NCBI GenBank assembly: GCA_030123805.1
Contig: JASJXV010000022.1
Coordinates: forward strand, 1 to 33,554
Direction of reading: 5' to 3'
DNA length: 33,554 bases
Origin: Gammaproteobacteria bacterium
Lineage (GTDB): Bacteria; Pseudomonadota; Gammaproteobacteria; Pseudomonadales; Azotimanducaceae
This document shows positions 18,300 to 27,933 of the stretch, piece by piece. Below the pieces are notes generated by a model, which worked only from the letters and a program-made list of their open reading frames with translations, searched no databases and had not been told where the DNA came from. The first letter of the stretch is position 1. Each line of letters opens with the position of its first letter. The position numbers were made by a program, and so were the translations under genes.

Positions 18300-18782
18300 T
18301 TGAACGTGATGATTCCGATCAGATTGGCAACCACCAAAGACGCAGCTGAAATTGCGACTATGTCCAGAGACTTTATCGAGTCAGGGCTTGGTTGGTCCTG
18401 GAACACACTCAGAGTCGTTAGAGCAGTATGGGATCCGGATACCGTGGTCGCTGTATCCACTTGTAAAAAAACTATATCCGGTTTTGCCATCATGATATTT
18501 CGGGAACACACAGCTCATCTGAATCTGCTGGCAGTAAAACCGAAGCATCGCAGGCAAGGCATTGGCAAATATCTGGTTAAGTGGCTGGAAGAGTCGGCAA
18601 AAACTGCCGGAACCTTTCAACTGTCATTGGAGGTAAGAGAAAGTAATATTGCGGCACAAGCATTTTACGAAAGTCTTGGCTATAAACAAACAAGAAAAAT
18701 CAGCGGTTACTACCAACAAACCGAGTCAGCCGTAAGAATGACCAGGAATATCAGTGTGCTTAAGAACTCAACACCTGGTTAG
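18300..18782 (+). CDS. GNAT-family N-acetyltransferase
   Basis: The 160-residue protein carries the acetyl-CoA binding motif A, LNLLAVKPKHRRQGIGKYLV, and the later SLEVRESNIAAQAFYESLGY characteristic of RimI-like members. It would transfer an acetyl group to an amine of a protein N-terminus or small molecule; the acceptor is not predictable. The start is uncertain: TTG 18300, GTG 18306 and ATG 18309 are all in frame within nine bases, none with a clear ribosome site. It lies 79 bases after the aminotransferase on the same strand. Confidence 0.82.
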   Translation: MNVMIPIRLATTKDAAEIATMSRDFIESGLGWSWNTLRVVRAVWDPDTVVAVSTCKKTISGFAIMIFREHTAHLNLLAVKPKHRRQGIGKYLVKWLEESAKTAGTFQLSLEVRESNIAAQAFYESLGYKQTRKISGYYQQTESAVRMTRNISVLKNSTPG

Positions 18783-18845
18783 TGAAGGACCACCATAGCC
18801 AGGTTATGCGCGCGAGCGTTCAACCCTGAAAGAGGAGCAATAACG

Positions 18846-19220
18846 ATGACAAACCCTGACCCACGTCCCCCGGTATGGGTAGGACACATAGTCATGCAGA
18901 CAAATCAACTGGATGCATCCGAAGATTTCATGATCAAGATTGGCATGCGTCCCATTTTTAAGGGAGACGATGTGGCAATACTGGAACTCCGGGGAGGAAC
19001 ACATATCGTCCTCGCCAGGAATAATGATTTTGACCCCGGCGAAGTGGACTTCGACCTGATGGTTGAAGATATCACCAGCACCCATGCAGAATTTACAAGG
19101 ATCGGACTGCATCCTACTCCTGTCGAAGCGGGAACAATTCACCAGTCATTCAGGGTAACAGAACCTGCCGGTAATAGGATCCGGTTCAATTCGACCCACG
19201 TATCGGATGAGCCGGTCTGA
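18846..19220 (+). CDS. Small VOC-superfamily protein lacking a canonical metal ligand
   Basis: The 124-residue single VOC unit begins VWVGHIVMQTN and ends with EPAGNRIRFNST. In most metal-dependent members the last motif is GNxIEF, with Glu as ligand; here the position is Arg112. His14 and His53 remain, but the partner position in FDLMVED is Asp70. It may bind a ligand without metal or use another set of residues. The start is clear, with AGAGGAG eleven bases upstream. It ends 51 bases before the convergent acyl-CoA synthetase gene. Function is unknown. Confidence 0.78.
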   Translation: MTNPDPRPPVWVGHIVMQTNQLDASEDFMIKIGMRPIFKGDDVAILELRGGTHIVLARNNDFDPGEVDFDLMVEDITSTHAEFTRIGLHPTPVEAGTIHQSFRVTEPAGNRIRFNSTHVSDEPV

Positions 19221-19271
19221 CGGACATAAGAGGCAGCAGTCGTAATTGGTTACCGCGGATTACCTTTCCAA

Positions 19272-21422
19272 TCAGACAGGGCCGCTCGATGTGCTGGTGA
19301 TCAACGCATCCACAGCGCAGGCGCCATCCGGAAACAGCAGCAGCGGATTAATATCCAGCTCTGCAATGTCATCTTTGTATGCGCTGACCAATTCAGACAC
19401 TTTCAGTATCACATCGATAAGCGCTTCCCGACTCACGGGGGGTTGACCCCTGACTCCTTGCAGAATCCGATGCCCGCGAATTTCCTCAATCATCTCTTCC
19501 GCATCACGTCTCAACAGAGGAGCCACCCTGAAGGAAACATCTTTCAGCACCTCCACAAAAATACCGCCAAGTCCGAACATAATCACAGGACCGAAGACAG
19601 GATCTCTGGTTACTCCCACAATCACTTCAACGCCGCCCTGGAGCATTTCCTGAACCAATAGGCCCTGTATTTCAGCATCAGGCGCATATTTTTTTGCATT
19701 TTCCAGTATCTCTTCATACGCCTCGCGCACTTCCGCTGCGGAGCCAAGATTCAATCGAATAGCATCCGCTTCGGTCTTATGCAGGATCTGACCTGATTGC
19801 ACCTTAAGGACTACCGGGAAACCAAGATCGGCTGCAAGCTCAACGGCCTCGTCAGCAGAAGTTGCCAATTTCTCACGGGTCACTGGAATACCGTAGGCCT
19901 GCAGAATCTGCTTGCAATCAAATTCGGTGAGCTGCTTGCCGGATTGCAACAGTTTATCGGCAACCGGATTAGTTCGAGGTTGTGCCGGAGTTGTTTTTGC
20001 CGCATCTTCACGAGCCCGACGTACCTTGCGCTGATACCAGGACAGATCCGCAACGGCTTTTGCTCCCTGGAGACCATCGAACAAAACGGGAATACGTGCT
20101 TCCTTGAGCATCTCAAATCCGACATCTTCTGATTCTGAACCACCATTTCGTCGCGCCGTAACGACAATCGGTTTATCCGTAGAATTCTGAATTTCTATGA
20201 TCTTTTTGGCTACCCTCTCGTCACTGTAGAACATCTGCATAAAAATAATATCTATGCCCTCGGCAATGGACAATACTTCAAGACACTTAAACGGCATACG
20301 CGGATCGCGCCCTGCTTGAGCTGTGAGATCAATCGGGTTCCTGGCAGAACCGAAAGCAGGCAGTATTTCCTCCAGTCGCTGCTTCGTTGTTCCGGTTATC
20401 TCCGGAACACTCAAGCCCAGACTTTCACATCGATCTGACAACATCACGCCATGTCCACCAGAACCACCGAGAATGGCAATATTGGTATGCTCGAAATTGC
20501 GGCCACTTCGATGCAACAACACAAATGCAGTCAGCTCGCTCAGATCATTGATTCGGATAATTCCCATTTGACGGAAAAAGGCGTCGTATACTTCATCGTC
20601 CCCCGCAAGAGAGCCTGTATGTGAATTGGCTGCTCTGGCTCCGGCACCGGTTCTGCCAACCTTGAGGATTAAAATAGGTTTGCCGATCTGCAGTGCCCTC
20701 TCAGCAACTTGACGCAATTTCGCACCATCTCTGGCTCCTTCCAGATAGCCACCGATCACTTCGGCATGCGGATCGTCCAACAGGTATTCCATACAGTCTG
20801 CAAACCCGGCATCAGCCTCGTTGCCAACGCTGGCGAAAGAGCTGAATCCGACTCCGGCCGCCGTGGCTTCCGCGTAAATCATCGCACCAAATGCACCGCT
20901 CTGGGTAACAAAAGCCAGTGTCTGTGGCGTGATAGGTTCCAGGTCCATGATATGTGCAAAGGAGGCCATAACGGAGTTGGTAAGATTCATTAGACCAAGG
21001 CAGTTTGGTCCTAACAAACGAATACCATGTTTTTGTGCCAACTCGGTTATTTCACCTTGTAATGCTGCTCCCTCCGCATCAACCTCTGAGAATCCGGCGG
21101 TAAAGATAACAGCAGCTTTTATGCCTTTGACGACACCATCCTGAAGCACTTTCAGCACCTGTGCGGCTGGCACGCTCAGCACGGCCAATTCAATGTCTTC
21201 GGGTACTTCCAGTAAGGATGGATAGCAGGGGATGCCATCGATTTCGTCATACCGCGGATTTACGGCCACAAAGGTACCTTTGTAACCACGAGCTTTGAGG
21301 GCGACCAGCGGTCTCCCACCAGGTTTGCGCTGGTGCGGAGAAGCCCCAACGATAGCGATTGATCGAGGATTATACAGATATTCAATACCCGAGGTTTCCG
21401 TACTCGGTTTGCTACTATTCAT
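19272..21422 (-). CDS. NDP-forming acyl-CoA synthetase (acetate-CoA ligase, ADP-forming, family)
   Basis: The 716-residue single-chain enzyme joins the alpha- and beta-type parts of ADP-forming acyl-CoA synthetases. Order: a CoA-binding Rossmann domain (NPRSIAIVGASPHQRKPGG), succinyl-CoA-ligase-like domains with GPNCLGLMN, FVTQSGAFGAM and SHTGSLAGDDEV, then a C-terminal ATP-grasp (GFPVVLKVQSGQILHKTEAD, GLLVQEML, MFGLGG, ELDINPLL). It converts a carboxylate, CoA and ATP to acyl-CoA, ADP and phosphate, reversibly. I place the start at ATG 21422 (MNSSKPS), with GGAG upstream; the open frame extends 63 codons further, but that stretch looks unlike the family. It is the natural activating or energy-recovering enzyme for the acyl-CoA genes around it. 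Confidence 0.92.
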   Translation of the reverse strand: MNSSKPSTETSGIEYLYNPRSIAIVGASPHQRKPGGRPLVALKARGYKGTFVAVNPRYDEIDGIPCYPSLLEVPEDIELAVLSVPAAQVLKVLQDGVVKGIKAAVIFTAGFSEVDAEGAALQGEITELAQKHGIRLLGPNCLGLMNLTNSVMASFAHIMDLEPITPQTLAFVTQSGAFGAMIYAEATAAGVGFSSFASVGNEADAGFADCMEYLLDDPHAEVIGGYLEGARDGAKLRQVAERALQIGKPILILKVGRTGAGARAANSHTGSLAGDDEVYDAFFRQMGIIRINDLSELTAFVLLHRSGRNFEHTNIAILGGSGGHGVMLSDRCESLGLSVPEITGTTKQRLEEILPAFGSARNPIDLTAQAGRDPRMPFKCLEVLSIAEGIDIIFMQMFYSDERVAKKIIEIQNSTDKPIVVTARRNGGSESEDVGFEMLKEARIPVLFDGLQGAKAVADLSWYQRKVRRAREDAAKTTPAQPRTNPVADKLLQSGKQLTEFDCKQILQAYGIPVTREKLATSADEAVELAADLGFPVVLKVQSGQILHKTEADAIRLNLGSAAEVREAYEEILENAKKYAPDAEIQGLLVQEMLQGGVEVIVGVTRDPVFGPVIMFGLGGIFVEVLKDVSFRVAPLLRRDAEEMIEEIRGHRILQGVRGQPPVSREALIDVILKVSELVSAYKDDIAELDINPLLLFPDGACAVDALITSTSSGPV

Positions 21423-21720
21423 CCAACTCAACTCCATGCATACATAAAATAGGCTGTGCAGTGATCTCATATGCAAGGAACGATCGCACCATCGCCTTAT
21501 CCGCAATGAGACCCAGCAGTGTTTTAATAAATTGATATCAGGGGTGGGAACAACTTCCGAACCAAGAGACGCTATTATGCCAGTATTAATGTATCGATGC
21601 ATTGACCTCATGACGTGACGACTGAATTCAGATCACAGCCGGACCACAGGATCAATACTGATGCGTTTTTATATCCATAAGTGTCCTTCATTTCCAGAGA
21701 AGCGTCGATGTGCTGATTGA

Positions 21721-22131
21721 CTAACCCGTCCGGAATGCATATAGCGTACGACCTTTAGCACATAGCCGATCTTCATCATCGATAATACTGACTTCAATCA
21801 TTGCCAGTTGCCTGCCGCGCTTTACCACGGTGGCATCTGCATAAATGTGGTCGCCATGTGCCTGACGTAAATAACTGATATTGAGATCTGCGGTTCCGGC
21901 AGGTTGTGCCCCTTCCCGCATGTCCGAGAATACGGCAACCAGCATTGCTATATCCACCATCGCTGCCAGTATTCCACCATGAACACCACCGCCAATTCCC
22001 TGTGGTGTTCCCGGGTTTTTGGTAAGACAGATTCTGCCAAATCCGGGACGCCTTGCAACGAGATTTATACCTAACATCTTGTGCAAGGCATGGTCATCAA
22101 ACTCTCTTCGATATTCCTCGAAGTCATTCAT
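21721..22131 (-). CDS. PaaI-type hot-dog thioesterase
   Basis: The 136-residue single hot-dog domain has the PaaI-family motif GGGVHGGILAAMVDIAM (His51, Asp60), followed by LNISYLRQAHGDHIYADATV. These enzymes hydrolyse acyl-CoA to free acid and CoA, often to rescue CoA from dead-end intermediates. The start is ATG 22131, with AAGGA about eight bases upstream; a start 22 codons further up is possible but unsupported. It lies about 300 bases upstream of the synthetase gene on the same strand and is divergent from the transporter operon. Substrate unknown. Confidence 0.88.
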   Translation of the reverse strand: MNDFEEYRREFDDHALHKMLGINLVARRPGFGRICLTKNPGTPQGIGGGVHGGILAAMVDIAMLVAVFSDMREGAQPAGTADLNISYLRQAHGDHIYADATVVKRGRQLAMIEVSIIDDEDRLCAKGRTLYAFRTG

Positions 22132-22255
22132 ACAGTGGTCCTTTATAGTTTGTTCCTGTGCGTAAAGTGCTATATTTAACCAGTATTCACCAAACATTCA
22201 AATTGTCAGAGTTACGAATCAAGCACTCGGAACTAACTCTAGGGGCAAAACAATA

Positions 22256-23935
22256 ATGGCCAGGTGGAATCTTCTTTTAGTCCGTGCCATCCCGACACTC
22301 ATTGTTGCGTTTTCTCTTGTATCTCAGGCATACGCGCAGGATCCAAAAACGCTGCAGATAGGTATTACCCAGTATCCTGCCAATTTGCATCCCAATATCG
22401 AATCCATGGTGGCGAAATCTTACACCCTTGGTTTCGTTCAAAGGCCGATCACTGCATTCGATGCCGCATGGAAGCTGGTATGCCTTGAATGCGAAACATT
22501 ACCCACTATTGAAAATGGCATGGCCATCCTGGAAAAGACTCCGGAAGGGGCGGATGGCATCGCCGTAACCTTTTCGATACCAAAAGATGCGTTCTGGGGA
22601 GATGGTACACCTATTACAACAAGCGATGTTGAATTCACTTTCGAAGTGGGCAAACACCCACTATCCGGGACTACAGCTATTGAAACCTATCGGCGGATTT
22701 ACAGGATTGATGTGCACGATGACAAGCGTTTTACCCTGCACCAGGATCGCAGGACATTTAACTACAACCAATTTAACGCCGTCACAATATTGCCGGATCA
22801 TCTGGAAAGGCCAATATTTGAAAAACAACCTGCGGAATATAAGAACCGCACCCTTTATGACTCCGATTCCACTAATCCCGGACTCTATTCTGGTCCCTAC
22901 AGAATTGTTGAAGCAGTCAGAGGATCTTTTATCCTATTGGAACGAAATGTGTACTGGCGTGGCAAGAAGCCTTACTTCGACAAAATAATCATCCGCTCAA
23001 TTGAAAATACTTCCGCAATGGAAGCCAATTTATTATCCGGGAATATTGACATGATAGCGGGTGAATTGGGTCTGCAGCTGGATCAGGGGATCGCTTTTGA
23101 AAAGAGACACGGTGACAGATTCAATGTTATCTACAAGTCGGGTTTGCATTACGAACACATCGATCTCAATTTGCAGAATCCCATACTCGCCGATCTTCGT
23201 GTCAGGCAAGCCTTACTCTACGGAATTGATAGGGCGACCATCAGTGACCAATTATTTCACGGGCGACAACCCGTAGCCAATTCGATGATCAGCCCCCATG
23301 ACAGAACTTATACAAAGCAACCAATAATCTATGCATATAATCCCGAGAAGGCTGCTTCCCTGCTAGACGAGGCCGGTTGGTCTATCCTCAGAAAAGGTAT
23401 CAGGCACAATGACCAGGGGCAGTCACTGCGACTGGAACTTATGTCAACGGCAGGTGATAAGACCAGGGAATTGGTACAGCAGGTACTGCAAAGTCAATTA
23501 CGCCAGATAGGTGTCGATATCCGTATCAAGAATGAGGCACCCAGAGTGTTCTTCGGACAAACCACCCGGGAACGAAAGTTTACGGCTATGGCCATGTACG
23601 CATGGGTCAGCTCTCCTGAACTCGTACCCCGGACCACGCTGCATTCTACCCAGATCCCGGTTCCTGAAAATAATTTTTCGGGTCAAAACTATTCCACCAT
23701 TTCAATTCCCGAACTGGATAATCTGATCGATCAGGTTGAGTCGGAACTGGATCCCGACAAGAGATTACCGTTGTGGGAGAAAATCCAGCAAATATACACT
23801 AGAGAAATACCCGTGATCCCACTCTTTTTTCGAGCAAATACCTATATATTGCCCAAATGGTTACATGGTTTGGAGCCTACCGGTCACCTGGACCCAAGTA
23901 CATTGTGGGTAGAGAACTGGAGCAGAGTTCAATGA
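22256..23935 (+). CDS. Peptide/oligopeptide ABC transporter substrate-binding protein
   Basis: The 559-residue periplasmic binding protein of family 5 (DppA/OppA type) has a signal peptide with cleavage probably after AYA (residue 27). Family segments include AFWGDGTPITTSDVEFTFE, GPYRIVEAVRGSFILLERN and DLRVRQALLYGIDR. Such proteins bind di- or oligopeptides, but also nickel, opines, sugars or other ligands, so the substrate is not fixed. It is not obviously a lipoprotein (no lipobox Cys). It is the first gene of a five-gene operon; its stop overlaps the ATG of the next gene as ATGA. Confidence 0.92.
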   Translation: MARWNLLLVRAIPTLIVAFSLVSQAYAQDPKTLQIGITQYPANLHPNIESMVAKSYTLGFVQRPITAFDAAWKLVCLECETLPTIENGMAILEKTPEGADGIAVTFSIPKDAFWGDGTPITTSDVEFTFEVGKHPLSGTTAIETYRRIYRIDVHDDKRFTLHQDRRTFNYNQFNAVTILPDHLERPIFEKQPAEYKNRTLYDSDSTNPGLYSGPYRIVEAVRGSFILLERNVYWRGKKPYFDKIIIRSIENTSAMEANLLSGNIDMIAGELGLQLDQGIAFEKRHGDRFNVIYKSGLHYEHIDLNLQNPILADLRVRQALLYGIDRATISDQLFHGRQPVANSMISPHDRTYTKQPIIYAYNPEKAASLLDEAGWSILRKGIRHNDQGQSLRLELMSTAGDKTRELVQQVLQSQLRQIGVDIRIKNEAPRVFFGQTTRERKFTAMAMYAWVSSPELVPRTTLHSTQIPVPENNFSGQNYSTISIPELDNLIDQVESELDPDKRLPLWEKIQQIYTREIPVIPLFFRANTYILPKWLHGLEPTGHLDPSTLWVENWSRVQ

Positions 23936-24912
23936 GTTCAGTCGACGAGACCATTCTCAGCGTCAGTAATCTGAGTATTGGTTTCGAAACTGACGAGGGG
24001 TTAATACCAGTCATTGAAGAGGTCTCTTTTGATCTACATACGGGTCGCACTCTGGCGCTGGTGGGAGAAAGCGGCTGCGGTAAATCCGTTACTGCCTTTG
24101 CACTGTTGAAACTGCTACCACCTTTTGGTCGAATCATATCAGGTTCCATTAAATTCAGGGGACAAGAGCTGGTTGATTCAACCGAGTCGGAAATTCAGGC
24201 GATTCGCGGTGATCGTATCTCCATGATATTTCAGGAACCCATGAGTGCGTTGAATCCTGTCTTTACCATTGGCTCTCAGGTCGCTGAATCCTTGCTACTC
24301 CATCGTCACCTGGATAAAAAGATGGCATGGCAACAGGCTGTTGAAATGCTTGTCGCTGTCGGCATTCCAGATGCGGCTCAGAGAGCAAAAAATTATCCCC
24401 ATCAACTCTCCGGTGGAATGCGACAAAGGGTTATGATAGCAATGGCGCTGTCATGTGAACCTGACATACTAATTGCTGACGAGCCTACTACAGCATTGGA
24501 TGTAACCATTCAGGCGCAGATTCTGGACCTGATGCATGATCTGCAAGAACGCTTTGGTACTGCAATTTTGTTCATAAGTCATGATTTCGGTGTTGTATCC
24601 AGGATGGCCGACTATATCGCCGTAATGTATGCAGGAAAAATTATCGAACGAGGCGATGCAGGAGAAATACTGACCGGTGCCCGGCACCCATACACGTGTG
24701 CACTGTTGGCAACGACACCAAGAATTGATGCAAGTGTTACCCGTCTGCCCGCAATAAGTGGTCGAGTACCCGCACCTGGTCAGCGCCCGGCAGGTTGTTA
24801 TTTCCAGCCTCGCTGCCCGAACGCATCAGATCATTGTGGTGAGCAGAGACCACCCCCTGTTGATCTGTCAGTCACGCATCAGCTGATCTGTCATGAGGTG
24901 GTGAGTGAATAA
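23932..24912 (+). CDS. ABC transporter ATP-binding protein, DppD/OppD type
   Basis: The 326-residue product is one of two ATPases of the importer. It has Walker A GESGCGKS (45-52), Q-loop IFQEPMSALNP, the ABC signature LSGGMRQR (158-165), Walker B ILIADEPTTALD, and a C-terminal oligopeptide-type domain with cysteines (CYFQPRCPN). I place the start at ATG 23932, which overlaps the previous stop as ATGA and has GGAG upstream; the frame extends upstream inside the binding-protein gene but without a site. The next gene starts eight bases before its stop ends, so translation is coupled. Confidence 0.93.
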   Translation: MSSVDETILSVSNLSIGFETDEGLIPVIEEVSFDLHTGRTLALVGESGCGKSVTAFALLKLLPPFGRIISGSIKFRGQELVDSTESEIQAIRGDRISMIFQEPMSALNPVFTIGSQVAESLLLHRHLDKKMAWQQAVEMLVAVGIPDAAQRAKNYPHQLSGGMRQRVMIAMALSCEPDILIADEPTTALDVTIQAQILDLMHDLQERFGTAILFISHDFGVVSRMADYIAVMYAGKIIERGDAGEILTGARHPYTCALLATTPRIDASVTRLPAISGRVPAPGQRPAGCYFQPRCPNASDHCGEQRPPPVDLSVTHQLICHEVVSE

Positions 24913-25894
24913 CGTTACCATTGTTGACATGCAGCACCTCTGCAAGACGTTCAAGCTAAAAGTCGCAGGCTCGTCCGGACTGGAAAACAGAGAACTACAG
25001 GCCGTGTCTGACGTAACACTGAAGATCAGCAAAGGAGAAATCCTGGCACTGGTCGGCGAGAGCGGATGTGGCAAAACGACTCTTGGTCGGATGCTGGCTT
25101 TGTTCTATCAACCCACCTCAGGCACTTTATGCATAGATGGCCAGGATGTTATTGGTCTGAAGCGTAAACAATTAAAGCCCATACGGCGACAGGTACAGAT
25201 GATATTTCAGGATCCTGTAGCGTCTCTCAATCCGAGGCACACGGTTGAAGCGATCCTGACTGAACCCATGAAAATATTCTCATTGTACGATTCCAGGCAA
25301 AGGGCAGGCAAGGCTGCCGATCTTTTGGCAGCGGTGGGACTGCCACCATCGGATCTGAAAAAATATCCCCACGAATTTTCAGGCGGCCAGCGACAACGAA
25401 TTTCAATTGCCAGAGCGCTGGTTTTAAACCCTGCATTTATTGTTGCGGATGAGCCGGTTTCTGCTCTTGATGTTTCAGTTCAGAGTCAGATTCTGAATCT
25501 AATGATGGACTTGCGGGAAGAGTTTCAGCTCACATACTTGTTTATTAGTCATGATCTTGCCGTGGTGCATCATCTGGCAGATCGCATTGCAGTTATGTAC
25601 CTTGGCAGAATAATTGAAGTAGCGTCAAAGCATGACCTTTTCAACAATCCTGTGCATCCTTACACGAAGGCTTTGTTGCGTTCAGTACCTTCCATTACAC
25701 CAAATAAACAACGCATCGGACGAATACTGCAGGGAGATCCGCCAAGCCCCTTGTACCCGCCAGGGGGTTGCGCCTTTAACCCACGCTGCCCGCATGCTTC
25801 TGAAATTTGTCGTGGTTCACTGCCCGCGCTGGAACCGACTGCAACCGACCCCTTGCACCTGGTTTCCTGCCACGCCAAGGAACAGCTGGTATGA
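24905..25894 (+). CDS. ABC transporter ATP-binding protein, DppF/OppF type
   Basis: The 329-residue second ATPase has Walker A GESGCGKT (51-58), Q-loop IFQDPVASLNP, signature FSGGQRQR, Walker B FIVADEPVSALD and a C-terminal CAFNPRCPHASEIC segment. It pairs with the upstream ATPase to drive import. The start is a GTG at 24905 with GAGG about seven bases upstream, overlapping the end of the DppD-type gene. Its stop overlaps the permease ATG as ATGA. Confidence 0.92.
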   Translation: MNNVTIVDMQHLCKTFKLKVAGSSGLENRELQAVSDVTLKISKGEILALVGESGCGKTTLGRMLALFYQPTSGTLCIDGQDVIGLKRKQLKPIRRQVQMIFQDPVASLNPRHTVEAILTEPMKIFSLYDSRQRAGKAADLLAAVGLPPSDLKKYPHEFSGGQRQRISIARALVLNPAFIVADEPVSALDVSVQSQILNLMMDLREEFQLTYLFISHDLAVVHHLADRIAVMYLGRIIEVASKHDLFNNPVHPYTKALLRSVPSITPNKQRIGRILQGDPPSPLYPPGGCAFNPRCPHASEICRGSLPALEPTATDPLHLVSCHAKEQLV

Positions 25895-26853
25895 AGGGCT
25901 TTCTATTAACCAGAGGTGCGCAAGCCCTGCTGGTGATATTAATAATGTCATTTGTCATTTACAGTTTGATCGGCCTGATGCCTGGTGATCCAATTGATCA
26001 GATGATAAGCGCTGATCCGAATATGACATCCGCAGATGCCACTCGCTTACGTGCTCTCTACGGTCTGGACCTTCCCATACATCAACGCTACTGGAACTGG
26101 TTAAGCGCTGCACTTTCCGGCGATTTGGGATATTCGAGGTTATTTGCAAAACCGGTTCTGGAGGTTCTGCTCCCGGCACTAAAGAACTCAGTCATGTTGT
26201 TGGGGTTGGCGCTATTTATGTCCATTTGCATCGCAATACCAATCGGTACACTGGCAGCATCAAAACCCAGATCGGTGTTCGACTACGGCGTTAACCTGTT
26301 TGCCTTTGCGGGCATCTCCATACCTTCTTTCTGGTTAGCTCTTATGCTTATCATTCTATTCTCGGTAATTCTGGGCGTGTTACCTGCTGGTGGTATTGCA
26401 CAGAGTGATGCGGGATTTTGGGAGAGCATGAAGTATCTCATATTGCCCGCAGCCACCTTAACCATAGCCAGTGTCGGTGGTCATGCACGCTATGTGCGTG
26501 CTGCCATGCTGGAGGTGCTGCGCCAGGACTATATCAGAACAGCCAGAGCCAAAGGCGCCGGTGCCATGCGGGTTGTATGGCGTCATGCTCTTCGCAACGC
26601 CATGATTCCCGTGGTAACAATAATGGCACTGGACTTTGGTACACTTTTTTCGGGAGCACTGATAACAGAGACCATCTATTCCTGGCCAGGCATGGGTAAA
26701 TTGATATTTGATTCTGTTATGGGAAATGATTGCAATCTGGCATTAATCGCACTACTGTTCGCAACCACACTGACTCTCGTGGGAAGTTTGCTGGCCGATA
26801 TATGCTACGCCTGGCTGGACCCGAGAATTACTCTGGGAGTCAGCGAACAATGA
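25891..26853 (+). CDS. ABC transporter permease, DppB/OppB type
   Basis: The 320-residue inner-membrane permease begins MKGFLLTRGAQALLVILIMS, has about six membrane helices and carries the coupling (EAA) loop RTARAKGAGAMRVVWRHALR. GLMPGDP after the first helix is typical of DppB. The start at 25891 overlaps the previous stop as ATGA; the frame reads further upstream (to 25807) but only inside the ATPase gene. Its own stop overlaps the ATG at 26850 of the next permease, again as ATGA. Confidence 0.92.
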   Translation: MKGFLLTRGAQALLVILIMSFVIYSLIGLMPGDPIDQMISADPNMTSADATRLRALYGLDLPIHQRYWNWLSAALSGDLGYSRLFAKPVLEVLLPALKNSVMLLGLALFMSICIAIPIGTLAASKPRSVFDYGVNLFAFAGISIPSFWLALMLIILFSVILGVLPAGGIAQSDAGFWESMKYLILPAATLTIASVGGHARYVRAAMLEVLRQDYIRTARAKGAGAMRVVWRHALRNAMIPVVTIMALDFGTLFSGALITETIYSWPGMGKLIFDSVMGNDCNLALIALLFATTLTLVGSLLADICYAWLDPRITLGVSEQ

Positions 26854-27748
26854 ACAGCAACTCTCCCATGTGGTTGGCGCTGAGAAGATTTCGCCGTCAC
26901 AGACTGGCAATATTCAGTCTTCTCACGCTACTGTTCTAATCACAATGGTGATGCTGGCCCCTGCCATTGAGAAACTGTTAGGACTGAATGCCAACATGGT
27001 GGATCTATTCAACCGCATGCAACCGGCTTCTGACACACATGTATTCGGCACGGACGAATTAGGCCGTGACGTCTTGCTGCGACTTCTCTATGGAGGGCAG
27101 GTCTCGCTATTCACCGGGCTGACCGCCGCATGTGTCGCCGCGACTATTGGCACGGTTATCGGACTTACTGCCGGGTACTTTGGCGGTCGATTGGATGCGA
27201 TTCTGATGCGCATTACCGATGGCGTTATCTCGCTGCCACTTCTGCCCTTACTTATTGTGCTGGCAGCACTGGATCTGGAAAAAATTGGCCTTCCCGATGA
27301 GTTGGTCAACTCCGAGGAAGTGAGTTTTTATCGAATCGTGATCATCGTTGCACTGGTGGGCTGGACCACCGTCGCCCGACTGGTGCGAGGCGCAACTTTA
27401 AGTATCAAGGAGCGCGAGTTCATAATGGCGGCCGAAGGTGTGGGTGCCGGACACCTGCACATCATGTTCAATCACATTTTACCCAATCTGATTTCTACGA
27501 TTATCGTTGCCGTTACGCTCTCTGTAGGCAATGTGATCCTGCTGGAATCAGTGCTGAGTTTTCTTGGCCTGGGCATACAGCCCCCCATGCCGAGCTGGGG
27601 AAATATGCTTACCAACGCCCAGGCGCTGATTTGGGAAGCGCCGCAACTGGCTTTCTATCCGGGCATGTTGATATTCATAACCGTTATCTGTTTCAATTTT
27701 CTTGGTGACGGACTCCAGGATGCTCTGGATCCCAGGGCGGAATATTGA
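26850..27748 (+). pseudogene. ABC transporter permease, DppC/OppC type, interrupted by a -1 frame break
   Basis: The N-terminal part reads from ATG 26850 (MNSNSPMWLALRRFRRHRLA) into the first membrane helix and stops at TAA 26937-26939, after FSLLTLLF. The rest of the permease continues one frame back (-1) from about 26936: LITMVMLAPAIEKLL, then FGTDELGRDVLLRLLYGGQVS, and the coupling loop EREFIMAAEGVGAGHLHIMF, to 27748. Joined, the two parts give a normal 299-residue DppC with an unbroken first helix. Loss of one base (for example a C in CTGTTC-CTAATC) explains it. I see no classical slippery heptamer, so a sequencing error or recent mutation is likeliest. The ATG 26850 overlaps the DppB stop as ATGA, matching the other junctions and supporting this as the true start. 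Confidence 0.85.
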
Positions 27749-27933
27749 GTTGCGAGCGACTAACTCATCGATCATTACAGGCATCTGAACACCGGAAGGC
27801 CACTTTTTTTCCTGAATGGCAATGGTTTAAGATGACATTGCGGTCCGGAAATTAACCTTGGAATGATCGAACAGAGGCTTAGCCACAAGCGCGATCTGTA
27901 CCCTTTGTAATAACCAGATAGGAGTTTTAAACC

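Noticed and set aside
26931-26945. Programmed -1 ribosomal frameshifting as the explanation for the DppC break
   Set aside because: CTGTTCTAATC contains no X-XXY-YYZ slippery heptamer and I saw no obvious downstream pseudoknot. A lost base is simpler.
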